From: Micromonospora sp. MW-13
Lineage (GTDB): Bacteria > Actinomycetota > Actinomycetes > Mycobacteriales > Micromonosporaceae
Assembly: GCF_003434305.1 (NCBI RefSeq)
Contig: NZ_QKKX01000013.1
Span: 1 to 64,000, forward strand
Length of the DNA: 64,000 nucleotides
Direction of reading: 5' to 3'
In this document: positions 17,332 to 26,407 of the stretch, piece after piece
How positions within the stretch are numbered: position 1 is the first letter of the stretch
Layout: every line of letters begins with the position of its first letter
Program-made: the position numbers and the translations under genes
The notes under the pieces: generated by a model
The model's input: the letters and a program-made list of their open reading frames with translations, nothing else
Databases searched by the model: none
Told to the model about the DNA's origin: nothing

Positions 17332-20100
17332 CTATCCGCCGACGTCGCCCATGGTCGGCGCGTCGCCCCTGGTCATGGCGGCGCCCAGTTCGGCTCGGGT
17401 GGTGATGCCGAGCTTGCGGTAGATCCGGGCGAGGTTCGCCTCGACGGTCTTCGGGCTGACGAACAGCTCGTCGGCGATGGCCCGGTTGGTCCGCCCGCGC
17501 GCCGCGAGCCGGGCCACCCGCTCCTCGGTGGCGGTGAGGTGCCGGGGCGTCGGCGGGCGGCCACCGACGCGGGCCAGTTCCGCCCGGGCCCGGTCCGCGA
17601 ACGCCGCCGCGCCGATCGCGGTGAACTCCCCGACCGCCGCCTCCAACGCCTGCCGGGCCGGCAGCTTGCGGCGGGACCGGCGGTGCACGATCCCGGCGAC
17701 GAGCAGGCAGCGGGCGCGGTCCAGCGGCAGCACCGCCGGTGGCACGGCGTCCCGCGCCGCCGCCAGCGCGTCGAGCGCGTCGCCGGGGTCGACGCCGGTG
17801 GCGCTGTCCAGCAGCGCCCGGGCCCGGGCGGAGCCCAGGGTCGTCCAGGGCCGCGGCAACCGGTGGTGCCGGGCCGTCAACCGGTCCAGCACGGCCGCCG
17901 CCCGGTCGAGATCCCCCGCTCCGACGCACGCCTCGATCCAGTCCGGCTCGAACCGCATGGCGAGCGGCTCCACCAGGCCGGTCCCGTCGATCGTCGCGGC
18001 CAGGCTGGAGTACGCGGCGGCGGCCTCCACCATCCGGCCGGCGCTTAGGGCCACGAACCCGGCAAGCTGCTGGTGGATCCGCCGGCACCAGTCGTCGTCC
18101 AGTTCGTCGGCGAGCCGCAGGCCGGACTCGGCCACCCGGGCCGCCTCGGCCAGCCGGCCCCGGTGCGCGTCGAGCAGTCCGGCCAGCCAGGTCTCGCCGA
18201 CCAGGCCGGTGCCGAGCTGGTCACCGAGTTCCCGGGCCGCGGTGATGTGCCGCTCGGCCTCGGCCCAGCGGCCGGCCAGCAGCTCGGCCTCGCCCAGGTG
18301 GGAGAGCAGCTCGTGTTGCAGCGGCTCGTCGCCCCGGGCCTCGGCGCGGCCGAGCATCCGGTGCAGCCGCCGCCGGGCCCGCTCCGCGTCGTCGATCGCC
18401 TTCCACCAGATGGCGGGCACCGTGCCCGCCAGCCAGGCCGGTTCGTCGCCCTCCAGGCGCAGGGCACGGTCCAGCAGGTCGGTGCGCGGCGCCCGGCCCA
18501 GCCGTACCTCCTGGAAGAAGAGCAGGACCAGGGCGGCGGCGAGCAGTTCGTGGTCGTCGTCGCGCCCGTCCAGCAGCACGGCGGCGGCCTCGGCGTGCGC
18601 CCGGCCCTGCTCCGGGCGGTCGTCGAAGACGGCGAGGTGGGCGTGGATGCGGCCGGCCAGGGCCGAGCCGGGCCGGGCCGCCGCCAGCGCCCGGGTGCCG
18701 TTGTCCACCGCCACCCGGCCGGCCTCACCGCCGCACCAGGCCACCACGGCGCGCAGCAGCAGCGACTCCGCCCGTACGTCATCGGTGAACTCGGCCGCGA
18801 CCGCGTCGGCGGCGGTGCGGGCCGCCGGGAAGTCCCCGCTGTCGAACCGGCAGCGGGCCGCCGCCAGCCGCCGGTGGCCCAGCCGGTCCCGGTCGTCGGC
18901 CGGGGTGAGCTGGGCGGCGCGCTCGTAGAGCTGGGCGGCGAAGTCGGGCGCGCCCCGGCTGTGCCACCGGCCGGCCGCGGCGGTAAGGGTCTCCGCGACG
19001 GTCGGGTCGGGATCGGTCGTGCAGAGCCCGAGGTGCCGCGCCCGCTCGTCCTGGTCGGTGACCAGGCCGGCGAGCTGCCGGTGCAGCCGGCGACGGACCC
19101 CGGGCGGGATGCCGGCCCGGACCGCCGCCGCGTACACCGGGTGGGTGAACCGCACCCCGGTCGGCGTCACGACGAGCAGCCCGGCCTCCTCGGGCGCGTC
19201 CAGCGCGGCGGTGGACACCCCCGCCGCCGCCAGGTCGACGACGGCGGGCACGGTCAGCAGCGCGGCCAGCCGCACCGCGGCGCGGCTCTCCGACGGCAGC
19301 CCGGCGAGGACGTCCGCGAGCAGGTGGTGCATGGACGCCGCCACCGGCAGGTCCTCACCGGGCGAGGGCTGGCGCGGCAGGCGTTGCAGGGCGCGCACCA
19401 CCTCGATGGCCAGCAGCGGGTTGCCCTCGGCCTCCCGGGCCACCCGGACGAGCATCGGCCGGCTGAGCGTGACGCCGAGCCGCTCCCGCAGGACGTGGTG
19501 CAGCGCGCCGACGTCGAGCGGAGGCACCTCGACCCGGCCGAGCCGACCACCGTCGCGGCCCTCGTCGAGCCCGAGCGGCACCTCCCCGGGGGCGGTCCCG
19601 CCGGGCCGGCGGCTCGCCAGGGTGGCCAGGCCGGTCACCCGGCGCAGCGCGAACCGCAACGCGCGTTCACTGGGCCGGTCCAGCCAGGGCGCGTCGTCCA
19701 CCGCGACGAGCACCGCCGGGTGGGTGTTCGCCGCCGTCGCGGCCTCCAGCAGCGACCGGGTGGCCGCCCCGACCACCCGTACGTCGACCGTCTCGTCGGC
19801 GTCGCCGGACAGCAGCACCACCTCGGCCGCGACCCGCTGCGGCCGGGGCAGCTCGGCCACCCGGTCGGCGAGCGGGCCCAGCAGGTCGGCCAGGGCGGCG
19901 TACGGCAGCTCGGTCTCGGCCTCGGTGGGCGCGCAGCTCAGCACCAGCCAGCCGGCGTGTGCCGCCTCGGCGACCAGCGCGCGCCACAGTTCGGTCTTGC
20001 CGATGCCGGCGGGCCCTTCCAGCAGCACCGGTCCGGGTCGGCCCAGCAGCCGCCAGGCCTGGTCGAACACCTCGTCCCGCCCGACGACGCCGTGCCGCAT
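17332..20100 (-). CDS. LuxR-family regulator, LAL type
   Basis: A 922-aa regulator. An N-terminal AAA/STAND ATPase carries Walker A GPAGIGKT (29-36) and Walker B-like VLVAVDDAPWLD. A long TPR-like helical middle follows, then a C-terminal LuxR HTH (about 855-910, RTNRAIADELFVSPKTVEA). LAL proteins act as large ATP-dependent activators, often of sugar or antibiotic pathways. ATG 20100 (MRHGVVGRDE) matches the family start just before the P-loop. It is followed on the same strand by three lipoprotein genes and is divergent from the DUF5753 gene. Confidence 0.9.
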   Translation of the reverse strand: MRHGVVGRDEVFDQAWRLLGRPGPVLLEGPAGIGKTELWRALVAEAAHAGWLVLSCAPTEAETELPYAALADLLGPLADRVAELPRPQRVAAEVVLLSGDADETVDVRVVGAATRSLLEAATAANTHPAVLVAVDDAPWLDRPSERALRFALRRVTGLATLASRRPGGTAPGEVPLGLDEGRDGGRLGRVEVPPLDVGALHHVLRERLGVTLSRPMLVRVAREAEGNPLLAIEVVRALQRLPRQPSPGEDLPVAASMHHLLADVLAGLPSESRAAVRLAALLTVPAVVDLAAAGVSTAALDAPEEAGLLVVTPTGVRFTHPVYAAAVRAGIPPGVRRRLHRQLAGLVTDQDERARHLGLCTTDPDPTVAETLTAAAGRWHSRGAPDFAAQLYERAAQLTPADDRDRLGHRRLAAARCRFDSGDFPAARTAADAVAAEFTDDVRAESLLLRAVVAWCGGEAGRVAVDNGTRALAAARPGSALAGRIHAHLAVFDDRPEQGRAHAEAAAVLLDGRDDDHELLAAALVLLFFQEVRLGRAPRTDLLDRALRLEGDEPAWLAGTVPAIWWKAIDDAERARRRLHRMLGRAEARGDEPLQHELLSHLGEAELLAGRWAEAERHITAARELGDQLGTGLVGETWLAGLLDAHRGRLAEAARVAESGLRLADELDDDWCRRIHQQLAGFVALSAGRMVEAAAAYSSLAATIDGTGLVEPLAMRFEPDWIEACVGAGDLDRAAAVLDRLTARHHRLPRPWTTLGSARARALLDSATGVDPGDALDALAAARDAVPPAVLPLDRARCLLVAGIVHRRSRRKLPARQALEAAVGEFTAIGAAAFADRARAELARVGGRPPTPRHLTATEERVARLAARGRTNRAIADELFVSPKTVEANLARIYRKLGITTRAELGAAMTRGDAPTMGDVGG

Positions 20101-20439
20101 GGGGGAAGTCTGGCACCCGCCGCGAACGGTGGGAATCCCGCCTACGGCTGACCGGCCCAGGCCCGGCGGACGAGGTCGGCGTCCCGCCCGCGCGCCGTGT
20201 CCCGGTTCATTCCGGACGGGTTCGCCGCTGCGGTGGAGCTGGTTCGTCCGGGCGTTGCCGGGGGGGACAGCCAGCCGAGGAAGCGGGTGTGCAGCACGCC
20301 CGGGGCGGGCGGCGGCTGCGGCGGCGGTGGCTTCCTGCCCGGTACTCACGGCAGCGTACGCATCCGCAGCGCGATCCACGGCGCGACCGGTGCCGGCTTG
20401 ACCTGTGCGGCGTGGCTCTCCCCTTTCGACTCCGCTGGG

Positions 20440-20470
20440 GGCCGCCCCGCGCCGGGTGCGCGGGGCGGCC
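20440..20470. terminator. Strong GC hairpin
   Basis: GGCCGCCCCGCGC (20440-20452) and GCGCGGGGCGGCC (20458-20470) are perfect 13-bp arms with a 5-base loop. It stands in a 438-bp gap between divergent genes, 68 bp before the DUF5753 start, so it is not at the end of an intact gene. It may be a terminator left from lost sequence or a leader structure. The rest of 20101-20538 shows no gene. Confidence 0.55.
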
Positions 20471-20538
20471 GACGGCGCGACCGCCGGGCCTATGCCTCCA
20501 CCGGCCGCGCCGTCCTCTGCGGAGAAACCCTGTCGCGC

Positions 20539-21162
20539 GTGACGATCCAGATACAGGGCGTAGGGGTATGGTCAGCGGACACTTCGAGACGTCGGGAGCC
20601 CATCTGGTTCCGGCCGTGGCAGGAGATCGAGCGCGAGGCGGTCTCGCTGCGCTGGTACGAGTCCATGGTGCTCCCCGGCCTGCTCCAGACGGAGGCGTAC
20701 GCCCGCGCGGTGCTCGGCGGCACCGGCCTGATCGCCCTGGGCGACGTGGAGCGGCACCTGGCCACCCGGCTGGCCCGCCAGGACATCCTGCGCCGCGACG
20801 ACCCGCCGCAGTTCACCGCCGTCGTCGACGAGGCGGTGCTGCGCCGGCCGGTCGGCGGTCCGGAGACCATGCGCGGGCAGTTGCACGCCCTGGTCGCGGC
20901 GTGCGGGCAGCCGCACGTGCGGGTGCACGTCGTGCCGTCCCGGGTGGGCGCGTACGCCGGCCTGAACGGGCCGTTCGTCATCGCGGCCAGCGTGGACCAC
21001 CGGCTCGCCGGCTACCTGGACAACCAGCTCCAGGGACAGGTGGTCAGCGACCCGGACGACATCGCGGCGATACTGGGGGCGTGGGAGAACGTGCGCGGCG
21101 AGGCGCTGTCCCACTGGCAGTCGGTGGACCTGATCACGGAGGTGGCGCAGACATGGACCTGA
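20539..21162 (+). CDS. DUF5753 protein lacking its HTH domain
   Basis: Scr1-type (DUF5753) regulators normally pair an N-terminal XRE helix-turn-helix with the DUF5753 domain. Here the recognisable part begins at EPIWFRPWQEIEREA, includes the hallmark MVLPGLLQTEAYARAVL and continues to AWENVRGEALSHWQSVDLI. No HTH is encoded in any upstream frame back to 20100. GTG 20539 is the most likely start (207 aa). The 3' end overlaps the DUF397 start by 10 bp, the usual layout of this antitoxin-like pair. It is probably a 5'-truncated gene whose product cannot bind DNA by the usual domain. Confidence 0.78.
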   Translation: MTIQIQGVGVWSADTSRRREPIWFRPWQEIEREAVSLRWYESMVLPGLLQTEAYARAVLGGTGLIALGDVERHLATRLARQDILRRDDPPQFTAVVDEAVLRRPVGGPETMRGQLHALVAACGQPHVRVHVVPSRVGAYAGLNGPFVIAASVDHRLAGYLDNQLQGQVVSDPDDIAAILGAWENVRGEALSHWQSVDLITEVAQTWT

Positions 21163-21344
21163 CCGGCGCGCGGTGGCACAAGAGCAGCCGCAGCAGCGGC
21201 AACGGCGGCGACTGCGTCGAGGTGGCCGACAACCTCCCGGGCGTCGTCGGCGTACGCGACAGCAAGGACCCGACCGGCCCGGCCCTCACCTTCCCCCCGG
21301 CGGCGTGGCGCACCTTCGTCGCCCGGGTCGCCGGCCGGAGCTGA
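21153..21344 (+). CDS. DUF397 protein
   Basis: A 63-aa protein with the signature WHKSSRSSGNGGDCVEVA, GVRDSKDP and a C-terminal AWRTFV. DUF397 proteins are small partners of DUF5753/XRE regulators and behave like the toxin or effector half of Scr1-type pairs in streptomycetes. ATG 21153 overlaps the end of the DUF5753 gene. Confidence 0.9.
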   Translation: MDLTGARWHKSSRSSGNGGDCVEVADNLPGVVGVRDSKDPTGPALTFPPAAWRTFVARVAGRS

Positions 21345-21395
21345 CCCGCCGGTAATTCCCGGCGTCCCGGGAGACGGTCGCGGTACGGTCCGCCG

Positions 21396-22160
21396 ATGGA
21401 CGACGGGGACGGGTACTTCGGGGAGCGGGTGGCGGCGAGGTACGACGACCCGGCGGACGAGCGGTTCGACCCGGGCGTGGTGGCCGCCACGGTGGACGTG
21501 CTGGCGGAGCTGGCCGGCGGCGGCCGGGCCCTGGAGCTGGGCGTCGGGACGGGACGGATCGCGCTGCCGCTGGCCGGTCGCGGGGTGCCGGTGCACGGCG
21601 TCGACCTGTCCCGGGCGATGGTGGCCCGGCTGCGCGCCAAGCCCGGCGGCGACGCGATCGGCGTGACGATCGGCGACTTCGCCACGACCAGGGTGGCCGG
21701 GACGTTCTCGCTCGCCTACCTGGTCTACAACACGATCATGAACCTGACCAGCCAGGCGGAGCAGGTGGCCTGCTTCCGCACCGTCGCGGCGCACCTCGCG
21801 CCGGGCGGCTGCTTCGTCGTCGAGGTGGAGGTGCCGCTGCTGCGCAAACTCCCGCCCGGCGAGAACGTCGTGCTGTGGCACACCGGCCCGACCCGGTGGG
21901 CGTACGACGTCTACGACACCGCGACCCAGGCGACCATCTCGAACTACGTCAAGGTGGTCGACGGGCGCGGCGAGTTCCGCTCGATCCCCTTCCGGTACGT
22001 GTGGCCCGCCGAACTGGACCTGATGGCCCAGCTCGCCGGGCTACGCCTGCGCGACCGCTGGGCGGGCTGGGCCGGGGAGCCCTTCACCCACGAGAGCACC
22101 GGGCACGTCTCGATCTGGGAGAAGCCGGCGTCGCGGGTCAGTCCCACTGGTTCTGGTTGA
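21396..22160 (+). CDS. Class I SAM-dependent methyltransferase
   Basis: A 254-aa methyltransferase with motif I ALELGVGTGRIALPL, motif II VHGVDLSRAMVARLRAK, IGDF and YLVYNTIMNLTSQ. This subfamily is common in actinobacteria, frequently near specialised metabolism, without a fixed substrate. Its last codons overlap the convergent M23 peptidase gene by 23 bp. Confidence 0.88.
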   Translation: MDDGDGYFGERVAARYDDPADERFDPGVVAATVDVLAELAGGGRALELGVGTGRIALPLAGRGVPVHGVDLSRAMVARLRAKPGGDAIGVTIGDFATTRVAGTFSLAYLVYNTIMNLTSQAEQVACFRTVAAHLAPGGCFVVEVEVPLLRKLPPGENVVLWHTGPTRWAYDVYDTATQATISNYVKVVDGRGEFRSIPFRYVWPAELDLMAQLAGLRLRDRWAGWAGEPFTHESTGHVSIWEKPASRVSPTGSG

Positions 22161-23025
22161 GGAACCGGGCGAAGCCCCGCCAGGAGTTCGGTCCCATCGC
22201 TCCGTCGATCGGGCCGGTGTATCCCCACCCGGTGGCGAGTCGCTGGACCGCCTTCCAGGTGTTGGTTCCGGGTACACCGTCGATCGGGCCGGTGTAGCCG
22301 TAGCCGCGCATGGCCCGTTGCAGTGCCGCGTAGGTGTTCACGCCGGGTACGCCGTCGATCGGGCCGGTGTAGCCCGAGGTGATCCGCAGCCAGTTCTGCA
22401 TTCGCTTGTAGAAGATGGGGCCCGGGATGCCGTCCTGCTCGGTCGACGTCTTGGGCAGGCCACCGCCACCTGGGTTCTGGCCGACGTAGGTCAGCGGGTT
22501 GATGCGTACCCCGCTCGGGTTGATCATGTGCCAGTGCAGGTGCGGGCCGGTGGAGCTGCCGGAGCCGGGGGCGCCGACAGCACCACCCGAGCGTCCCACG
22601 ATCGTACCGGCGCCGACCGCGGCACCGTTGCCCAGCAGGAACTGCGACAGGTGCATGTATTGGCTGCGGTATCCGTCCGCGTGGTAGATCGTGACGGTGT
22701 GCCCGCCCGTACCGTTGTTCGGGATGTTCTGGATGGTGCCGGCGCCGCAGGCCGGCAGGTTGGTGCCGACCCCCATCCCGAAGTCGATGCCGCCGAGCGA
22801 GCCGCTGTCGAGGTGGTCCTGCCAGGTTCCGGTGATCGGGTAACCGGTGAACGGGTTGTAGATCGCCGGCGCGGCGTGGGCGATTCCGGGCAGGCCGACG
22901 ACACCGCCGACGGCGAGGGCGCCGGTGCTCAGGGCGGTGCCGCGCAGCAGCGTACGGCGGCTGAGCCCGACCGGCGTCCGGTCCTCCTTACCGCCGCAGC
23001 AGCCGGACGGGAATTCAGGGTCCAT
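22138..23025 (-). CDS. Tat-exported M23 peptidase with three C-terminal 25-aa repeats
   Basis: Probable cell-wall endopeptidase, 295 aa. The Tat signal is LSRRTLLRGTALS followed by a hydrophobic stretch to GIAHA. The M23 (LytM) domain shows GGIDFGMGVGT, YMHLSQFLLGNGAAV and the zinc motif HLHWH. The usual His four residues before the metal Asp is Leu here; a His ten residues before it (DHLDSGSLGGID) may substitute. The C-terminus has three repeats of GYTGPIDGxxGxNTW form, resembling peptidoglycan-binding repeats. ATG 23025 has GGAGGA upstream. Role inferred: peptidoglycan remodelling outside the membrane. Confidence 0.88.
   Translation of the reverse strand: MDPEFPSGCCGGKEDRTPVGLSRRTLLRGTALSTGALAVGGVVGLPGIAHAAPAIYNPFTGYPITGTWQDHLDSGSLGGIDFGMGVGTNLPACGAGTIQNIPNNGTGGHTVTIYHADGYRSQYMHLSQFLLGNGAAVGAGTIVGRSGGAVGAPGSGSSTGPHLHWHMINPSGVRINPLTYVGQNPGGGGLPKTSTEQDGIPGPIFYKRMQNWLRITSGYTGPIDGVPGVNTYAALQRAMRGYGYTGPIDGVPGTNTWKAVQRLATGWGYTGPIDGAMGPNSWRGFARFLNQNQWD
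22204..22371. repeat. Three 75-bp tandem repeats inside the M23 gene
   Basis: An identical 18-mer starts at 22204, 22279 and 22354, exactly 75 bp (25 codons) apart. It encodes the YTGPID core of the C-terminal repeats. Near-identity at DNA level points to recent expansion or gene conversion. Confidence 0.85.
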
Positions 23026-23086
23026 AATCGTTCCTCCGTGCGGTCGCAGGTGATCATTGACCAGGGTCATTGCGTTGTCGCGGGTG

Positions 23087-23110
23087 CGGTCCCCGGTCGG
23101 CCGGGGACCG
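23087..23110. terminator. Hairpin in the M23 gene leader
   Basis: CGGTCCCCGG and CCGGGGACCG are perfect 10-bp arms around TCGG, 62 bp ahead of the M23 start on its leader strand. A second inverted repeat (TGACC-AG-GGTCA, 23058-23069) lies closer to the gene. They could be a terminator/attenuator and an operator. Confidence 0.45.
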
Positions 23111-23163
23111 TGGCCCGGACGGAGCCGTGGGCGCGGCGGCTCGATGCCGTGGTACGCCGCCTA

Positions 23164-23296
23164 TGGAGCTGAGTCGTCCACGTCATCACCGCCGGTCGGG
23201 CCACTGCCGTCGCGTCACCCACCACCCCGTCGGGCCGTCCGCCTGCGGTCGCCGATCGCGGCGGGCGTGGGTGATGTCGTGTTCGACTCAGCTCCA
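23164..23296. mobile_element. MITE-like element with 27-bp inverted ends
   Basis: The left end (23164-23190) and right end (23270-23296) are inverted copies matching at 24 of 27 positions; the outer 13 bases (TGGAGCTGAGTCG) match exactly. The 133-bp unit encodes nothing obvious and no clear target duplication is visible. The form suggests a miniature transposable element or an IS relic. The rest of 23026-23638 holds no recognised gene. Confidence 0.5.
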
Positions 23297-23638
23297 AAGG
23301 AGCCGGTAGGCATACCTGCGGTGGAGCGACGCCCCACGCCAGGACCCCCCCGGACTCCCTGATCAAGCGCTCCCGCCCGACTTCGCAATCACCCTGGATC
23401 ATTGGCGAGCCGAGAATAGCCCACAATGCGATGTGCATCAATGCAAGAGATAGGGGTTGAATCGGTGCTCCGCCGGCGACTTCGACCAGCGACGCTCGCC
23501 GGGACGCGCCAACGACGGCAGCCACCCCGGAGAGCCGACCCTGGGCGGCCACCGAGGCCGGGAGCGGATCGGACCGGGTGATGAAAACGTGCCCCCAACC
23601 CTCCCTATCGTTCCCTGACATGCCTATGATTGGGCACG

Positions 23639-24097
23639 ATGAAGGAAGAAATATACTCGGTCGAGCAGGTGGCCGAGCTGCTCGGCCTGCACGTGCGCAC
23701 GGTGCGCGGCTACATCCGCTCGGGCCGGCTCGCGGCGGTGCGGATCGGCAAGCAGTACCGGATCGCCCGCGCCGATCTCGACGCGCTGACCGGGCGGTCC
23801 CGGCCGGCGGCGGCCCGAGCCGGCGGCGCGTCGGTGGAGGTGTCCAGCATCGTGCAGGTCGACGGCGTCGACCGGGCGGCGGCCGACCGGCTGGGCACGC
23901 TCGTCCTGGCCGCAGCGAACACCAACCACGACCCCGCGCGCCCGCTACGCGTCCAGACCGTTTACGACGAGGAACGAGACCGGATGAAGATCGTGATCCT
24001 GGGCGCCGCCGGCGCCACCGCCGACCTGCTGCGCCTGGTCGACGCCGTGCTCGACGGCGACAACGGCCTGTTCGCCGGGGCGGTCGAGCATGCCTGA
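23639..24097 (+). CDS. Helix-turn-helix (excisionase/MerR-like) protein
   Basis: A 152-aa protein. Residues 1-55 are an excisionase-type winged HTH (YSVEQVAELLGLHVRTVRGY, IRSGRLAAVRIGKQYRI). The remainder (about 65-150) is a separate alpha/beta domain with SIVQVDGVDRAAADRLG. It overlaps the DUF4180 gene by 8 bp, so the two are translationally coupled. It is likely the regulator of that pair. Confidence 0.86.
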   Translation: MKEEIYSVEQVAELLGLHVRTVRGYIRSGRLAAVRIGKQYRIARADLDALTGRSRPAAARAGGASVEVSSIVQVDGVDRAAADRLGTLVLAAANTNHDPARPLRVQTVYDEERDRMKIVILGAAGATADLLRLVDAVLDGDNGLFAGAVEHA

Positions 24098-24458
24098 CGA
24101 GGTACGGGAGCTGGCCGGGGTGACCGTGCTGGTCTGCGACCCGGCCGGCCCGCCGGTGGCGACCGTGCAGGACGCGCTGGACCTGATCGGCGCGGCCTTC
24201 CTCGGCGCCCAGGTGGTGGCCGTGCCCGCGAGCCGGCTCAACGAGGACTTCTTCTCCCTGGGCACCCGGTTCGCGGGCGAGGTCATGCAGAAGTTCGTCA
24301 ACTACCGGCTACGCCTGGCCGTCCTCGGCGACATCTCGCGGCACCTGGCGGCCAGCTCCGCCCTGCGCGCCCTGGTCCACGAGTCGAACCGGGCCGAGCA
24401 CGTGTGGTTCCTGCCCGACCTCGACGCCCTCGAATCCCGGCTCACCACCCCAACCTGA
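24090..24458 (+). CDS. DUF4180 protein
   Basis: A 122-aa protein with the DUF4180 features VQDALDLIGAAFLGAQVVAV, RLNEDFFSLGTRFAGE and the tail VNYRLRLAVLGDIS. DUF4180 proteins often travel with an HTH gene, as here; the function is unknown. Converges with the dehydrogenase gene across a strong hairpin. Confidence 0.88.
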   Translation: MPDEVRELAGVTVLVCDPAGPPVATVQDALDLIGAAFLGAQVVAVPASRLNEDFFSLGTRFAGEVMQKFVNYRLRLAVLGDISRHLAASSALRALVHESNRAEHVWFLPDLDALESRLTTPT

Positions 24459-24465
24459 CCCCCAC

Positions 24466-24508
24466 CCACCCCGCCCCTTCGCGCACGCGGAGCGGGTGGG
24501 CGGGGTGG
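24466..24508. terminator. Bidirectional terminator hairpin
   Basis: CCACCCCGCCC (24466-24476) and GGGCGGGGTGG (24498-24508) form a perfect 11-bp stem exactly between the converging stops of the DUF4180 and dehydrogenase genes. Confidence 0.7.
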
Positions 24509-25513
24509 TCAGGGGTGCAGGATCAGGCGGATCGGGTTGCCCTGCTTGGACTGCACCCGCGCCACCGCCTGCTCCGCCTCGGCCAGCGGCAGCACGTCGC
24601 TGATCGAGGCGGCCAGGTTCAGCCGGCCCTGCCCCGCCAGGGCGACGAGCTGCTCGACGTGCTCGGCCTCCGAGCCGTAGTGCCCGAGCAGCGCCTGCTG
24701 GAGGTAGTTGAAGGTGCTGTCCGAGGCGATGGTGACCGGTTTGTTGGCGATGCCGGCAAGCACCAGCCGACCCCGCCGGGTCAGGACGGTGAGCGCCTGC
24801 TCCCGTACCGGCGTGACCCCGGCGAAGTCGAAGGCGACGTCCAGGCCACGCCCGCCGGTCAGCTCAAGGACGGCGTCCCGGAACGCGGCGTCACCCGGGT
24901 CGAGGGCGGCGTCCGCGCCGAGGGCCAGCGCCCGCTCGCGGGCCGCCGCGAGAGGTTCCACCGCGATGACCGGAGCGGCCCCGACCAGCCGCAGCAACTG
25001 CACGGCGTGCGCGCCGAGGCCGCCGACGCCCCACACGCCGGCCGCCTCGCCGGGGCGGGTCCGGCCGGTATCGGTGACCGCCGCCCACGGGGTGGAGACC
25101 GCGTCGGGGATGATGCAAGCCTGCTCGAAGGGCAGGTCGTCGGGGATCGGCACGATGGTGTCCTGACGGGCCACGGCGTACTCGGCCCAGCCGCCGTCGT
25201 AGTCGACACCACGGGTGAAGACGGTGCCCACGCGGTCCCGCTCCCCCGCCTGGAGCAGCACCCGCTGCCCCGGCTCCCAACCGTCGACGTCGTCACCGAG
25301 TGCGTCGACGACCCCCGCCACCTCGTGACCGAGGGTCACCACGTCGTCGGGCAGGTAGAGCGGGGTGAGGGTGCCGTCGATCAGGTGCACGTCGGACAGG
25401 CACACCCCGGCCGCCTCGACCCTGATCCGCACCTGTCCCCGGTCCGGCTCGGGGACCGGCACGGTCTCCATCCGCAGCCTCCGGTCCGCCACGTGCAGCC
25501 GTCCGGCCAGCAT
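24509..25513 (-). CDS. Zinc-type alcohol dehydrogenase family protein
   Basis: A 334-aa medium-chain dehydrogenase. The catalytic-domain stretch VEAAGVCLSDVHLIDG and GHEVAGVVDALG carry the catalytic Cys and the His/Glu zinc ligands. The Rossmann motif is VWGVGGLGAHAVQL with an acidic residue after the second strand (AVEPL), suggesting NAD(H). The structural-zinc Cys cluster is absent. ATG 25513 is taken; several in-frame GTG codons just upstream are possible. Substrate unknown. Confidence 0.87.
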   Translation of the reverse strand: MLAGRLHVADRRLRMETVPVPEPDRGQVRIRVEAAGVCLSDVHLIDGTLTPLYLPDDVVTLGHEVAGVVDALGDDVDGWEPGQRVLLQAGERDRVGTVFTRGVDYDGGWAEYAVARQDTIVPIPDDLPFEQACIIPDAVSTPWAAVTDTGRTRPGEAAGVWGVGGLGAHAVQLLRLVGAAPVIAVEPLAAARERALALGADAALDPGDAAFRDAVLELTGGRGLDVAFDFAGVTPVREQALTVLTRRGRLVLAGIANKPVTIASDSTFNYLQQALLGHYGSEAEHVEQLVALAGQGRLNLAASISDVLPLAEAEQAVARVQSKQGNPIRLILHP

Positions 25514-25693
25514 GTCCGCCACCACCAACACCACCCTTCCACCGGTCGCGCCGGCATGATCGCCTCCCGCGAGGGTTACCCGGGACGGATCGGAGGATGC
25601 GCCGCGGGCGTACCGGATGGCGGTTTGCTGCGACGGCCGGCCCGGCGCGGGCGGTAGCATCCGCTCGGACCCCGGCCGAAGTGAGGACACCGC

Positions 25694-26407
25694 GTGGGCG
25701 TGCGATTCGAGGAACTGGCCTGGCGGGAGACCCCGATCGGCGAGATCAGCCTGCGCCGGCGGCACGACCCCGCGCTGGACCGCGAGGTGTACGAGGTCAA
25801 GCTGGACGACGAGTTCCTGATGTCCAGCCTGTTCCCGGTGGCGGAGATCGAGCTGGCCCGGCTGGGGCTGGCGCCGCTGGCCGGCGAGGCCCTCGACGTC
25901 GTGGTCGGCGGCCTGGGCCTCGGCTACACGGCCCGCACCGCCCTGGAGGACTCCCGGGTCCGCTCCCTGGTGGTGGTGGAGGCGATCGAGGACGTCATCG
26001 ACTGGCACCGGCGGGGCCTGCTGCCGTTCGCGTCGGGGCTGGCCGACGACCCGCGCACCCGGTTCGTCCGGGCGGACTTCTTCGCGGCGGTGGCCGACGG
26101 CGCGGGCTTCGACCCGGACGAGACCGGCCGACGGTTCCACGCGATCCTGCTGGACGTGGACCACTCCCCCCGGCACGTGCTGCACCCGAGTCACGCCCCG
26201 TTCTACACGGCCGACGGCCTGCGCCGGCTCGCCGACCTGCTGCACCCGGACGGGGTCTTCGCGCTGTGGTCCAACGACCCGCCGGACACCGACTTCCAGC
26301 GAGTGCTCACCGGGGTGTTCCCGACCTCGCTGGCCCACGTCGTCCGTTTTCCCAACCCGTTGCAGGGCCGGGAGTCCGCCAACACCGTCTACGTCGCCCG
26401 CCGGTAG
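25694..26407 (+). CDS. Spermidine synthase-like methyltransferase-fold protein
   Basis: A 237-aa protein of the spermidine/spermine-synthase superfamily (Rossmann fold). It has VVVGGLGLGYTARTAL, VVEAIEDVIDWHR, ILLDVDHSPRHVL and FYTADGLRRLADLLHPDGV. It is shorter than true SpeE and lacks its N-terminal beta domain, so polyamine synthesis is not assured. The start is GTG 25694. Confidence 0.83.
   Translation: MGVRFEELAWRETPIGEISLRRRHDPALDREVYEVKLDDEFLMSSLFPVAEIELARLGLAPLAGEALDVVVGGLGLGYTARTALEDSRVRSLVVVEAIEDVIDWHRRGLLPFASGLADDPRTRFVRADFFAAVADGAGFDPDETGRRFHAILLDVDHSPRHVLHPSHAPFYTADGLRRLADLLHPDGVFALWSNDPPDTDFQRVLTGVFPTSLAHVVRFPNPLQGRESANTVYVARR

Noticed and set aside
23067..23621. A 184-codon minus-strand open frame.
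   Set aside because: It crosses the inverted-repeat element, has no domain and odd composition; probably chance.
23026..23638. A ydaO/c-di-AMP riboswitch upstream of the M23 peptidase, common for actinobacterial wall hydrolases.
   Set aside because: I could not recognise the conserved core in the leader strand; a covariance search (Infernal, Rfam RF00379) would settle it.
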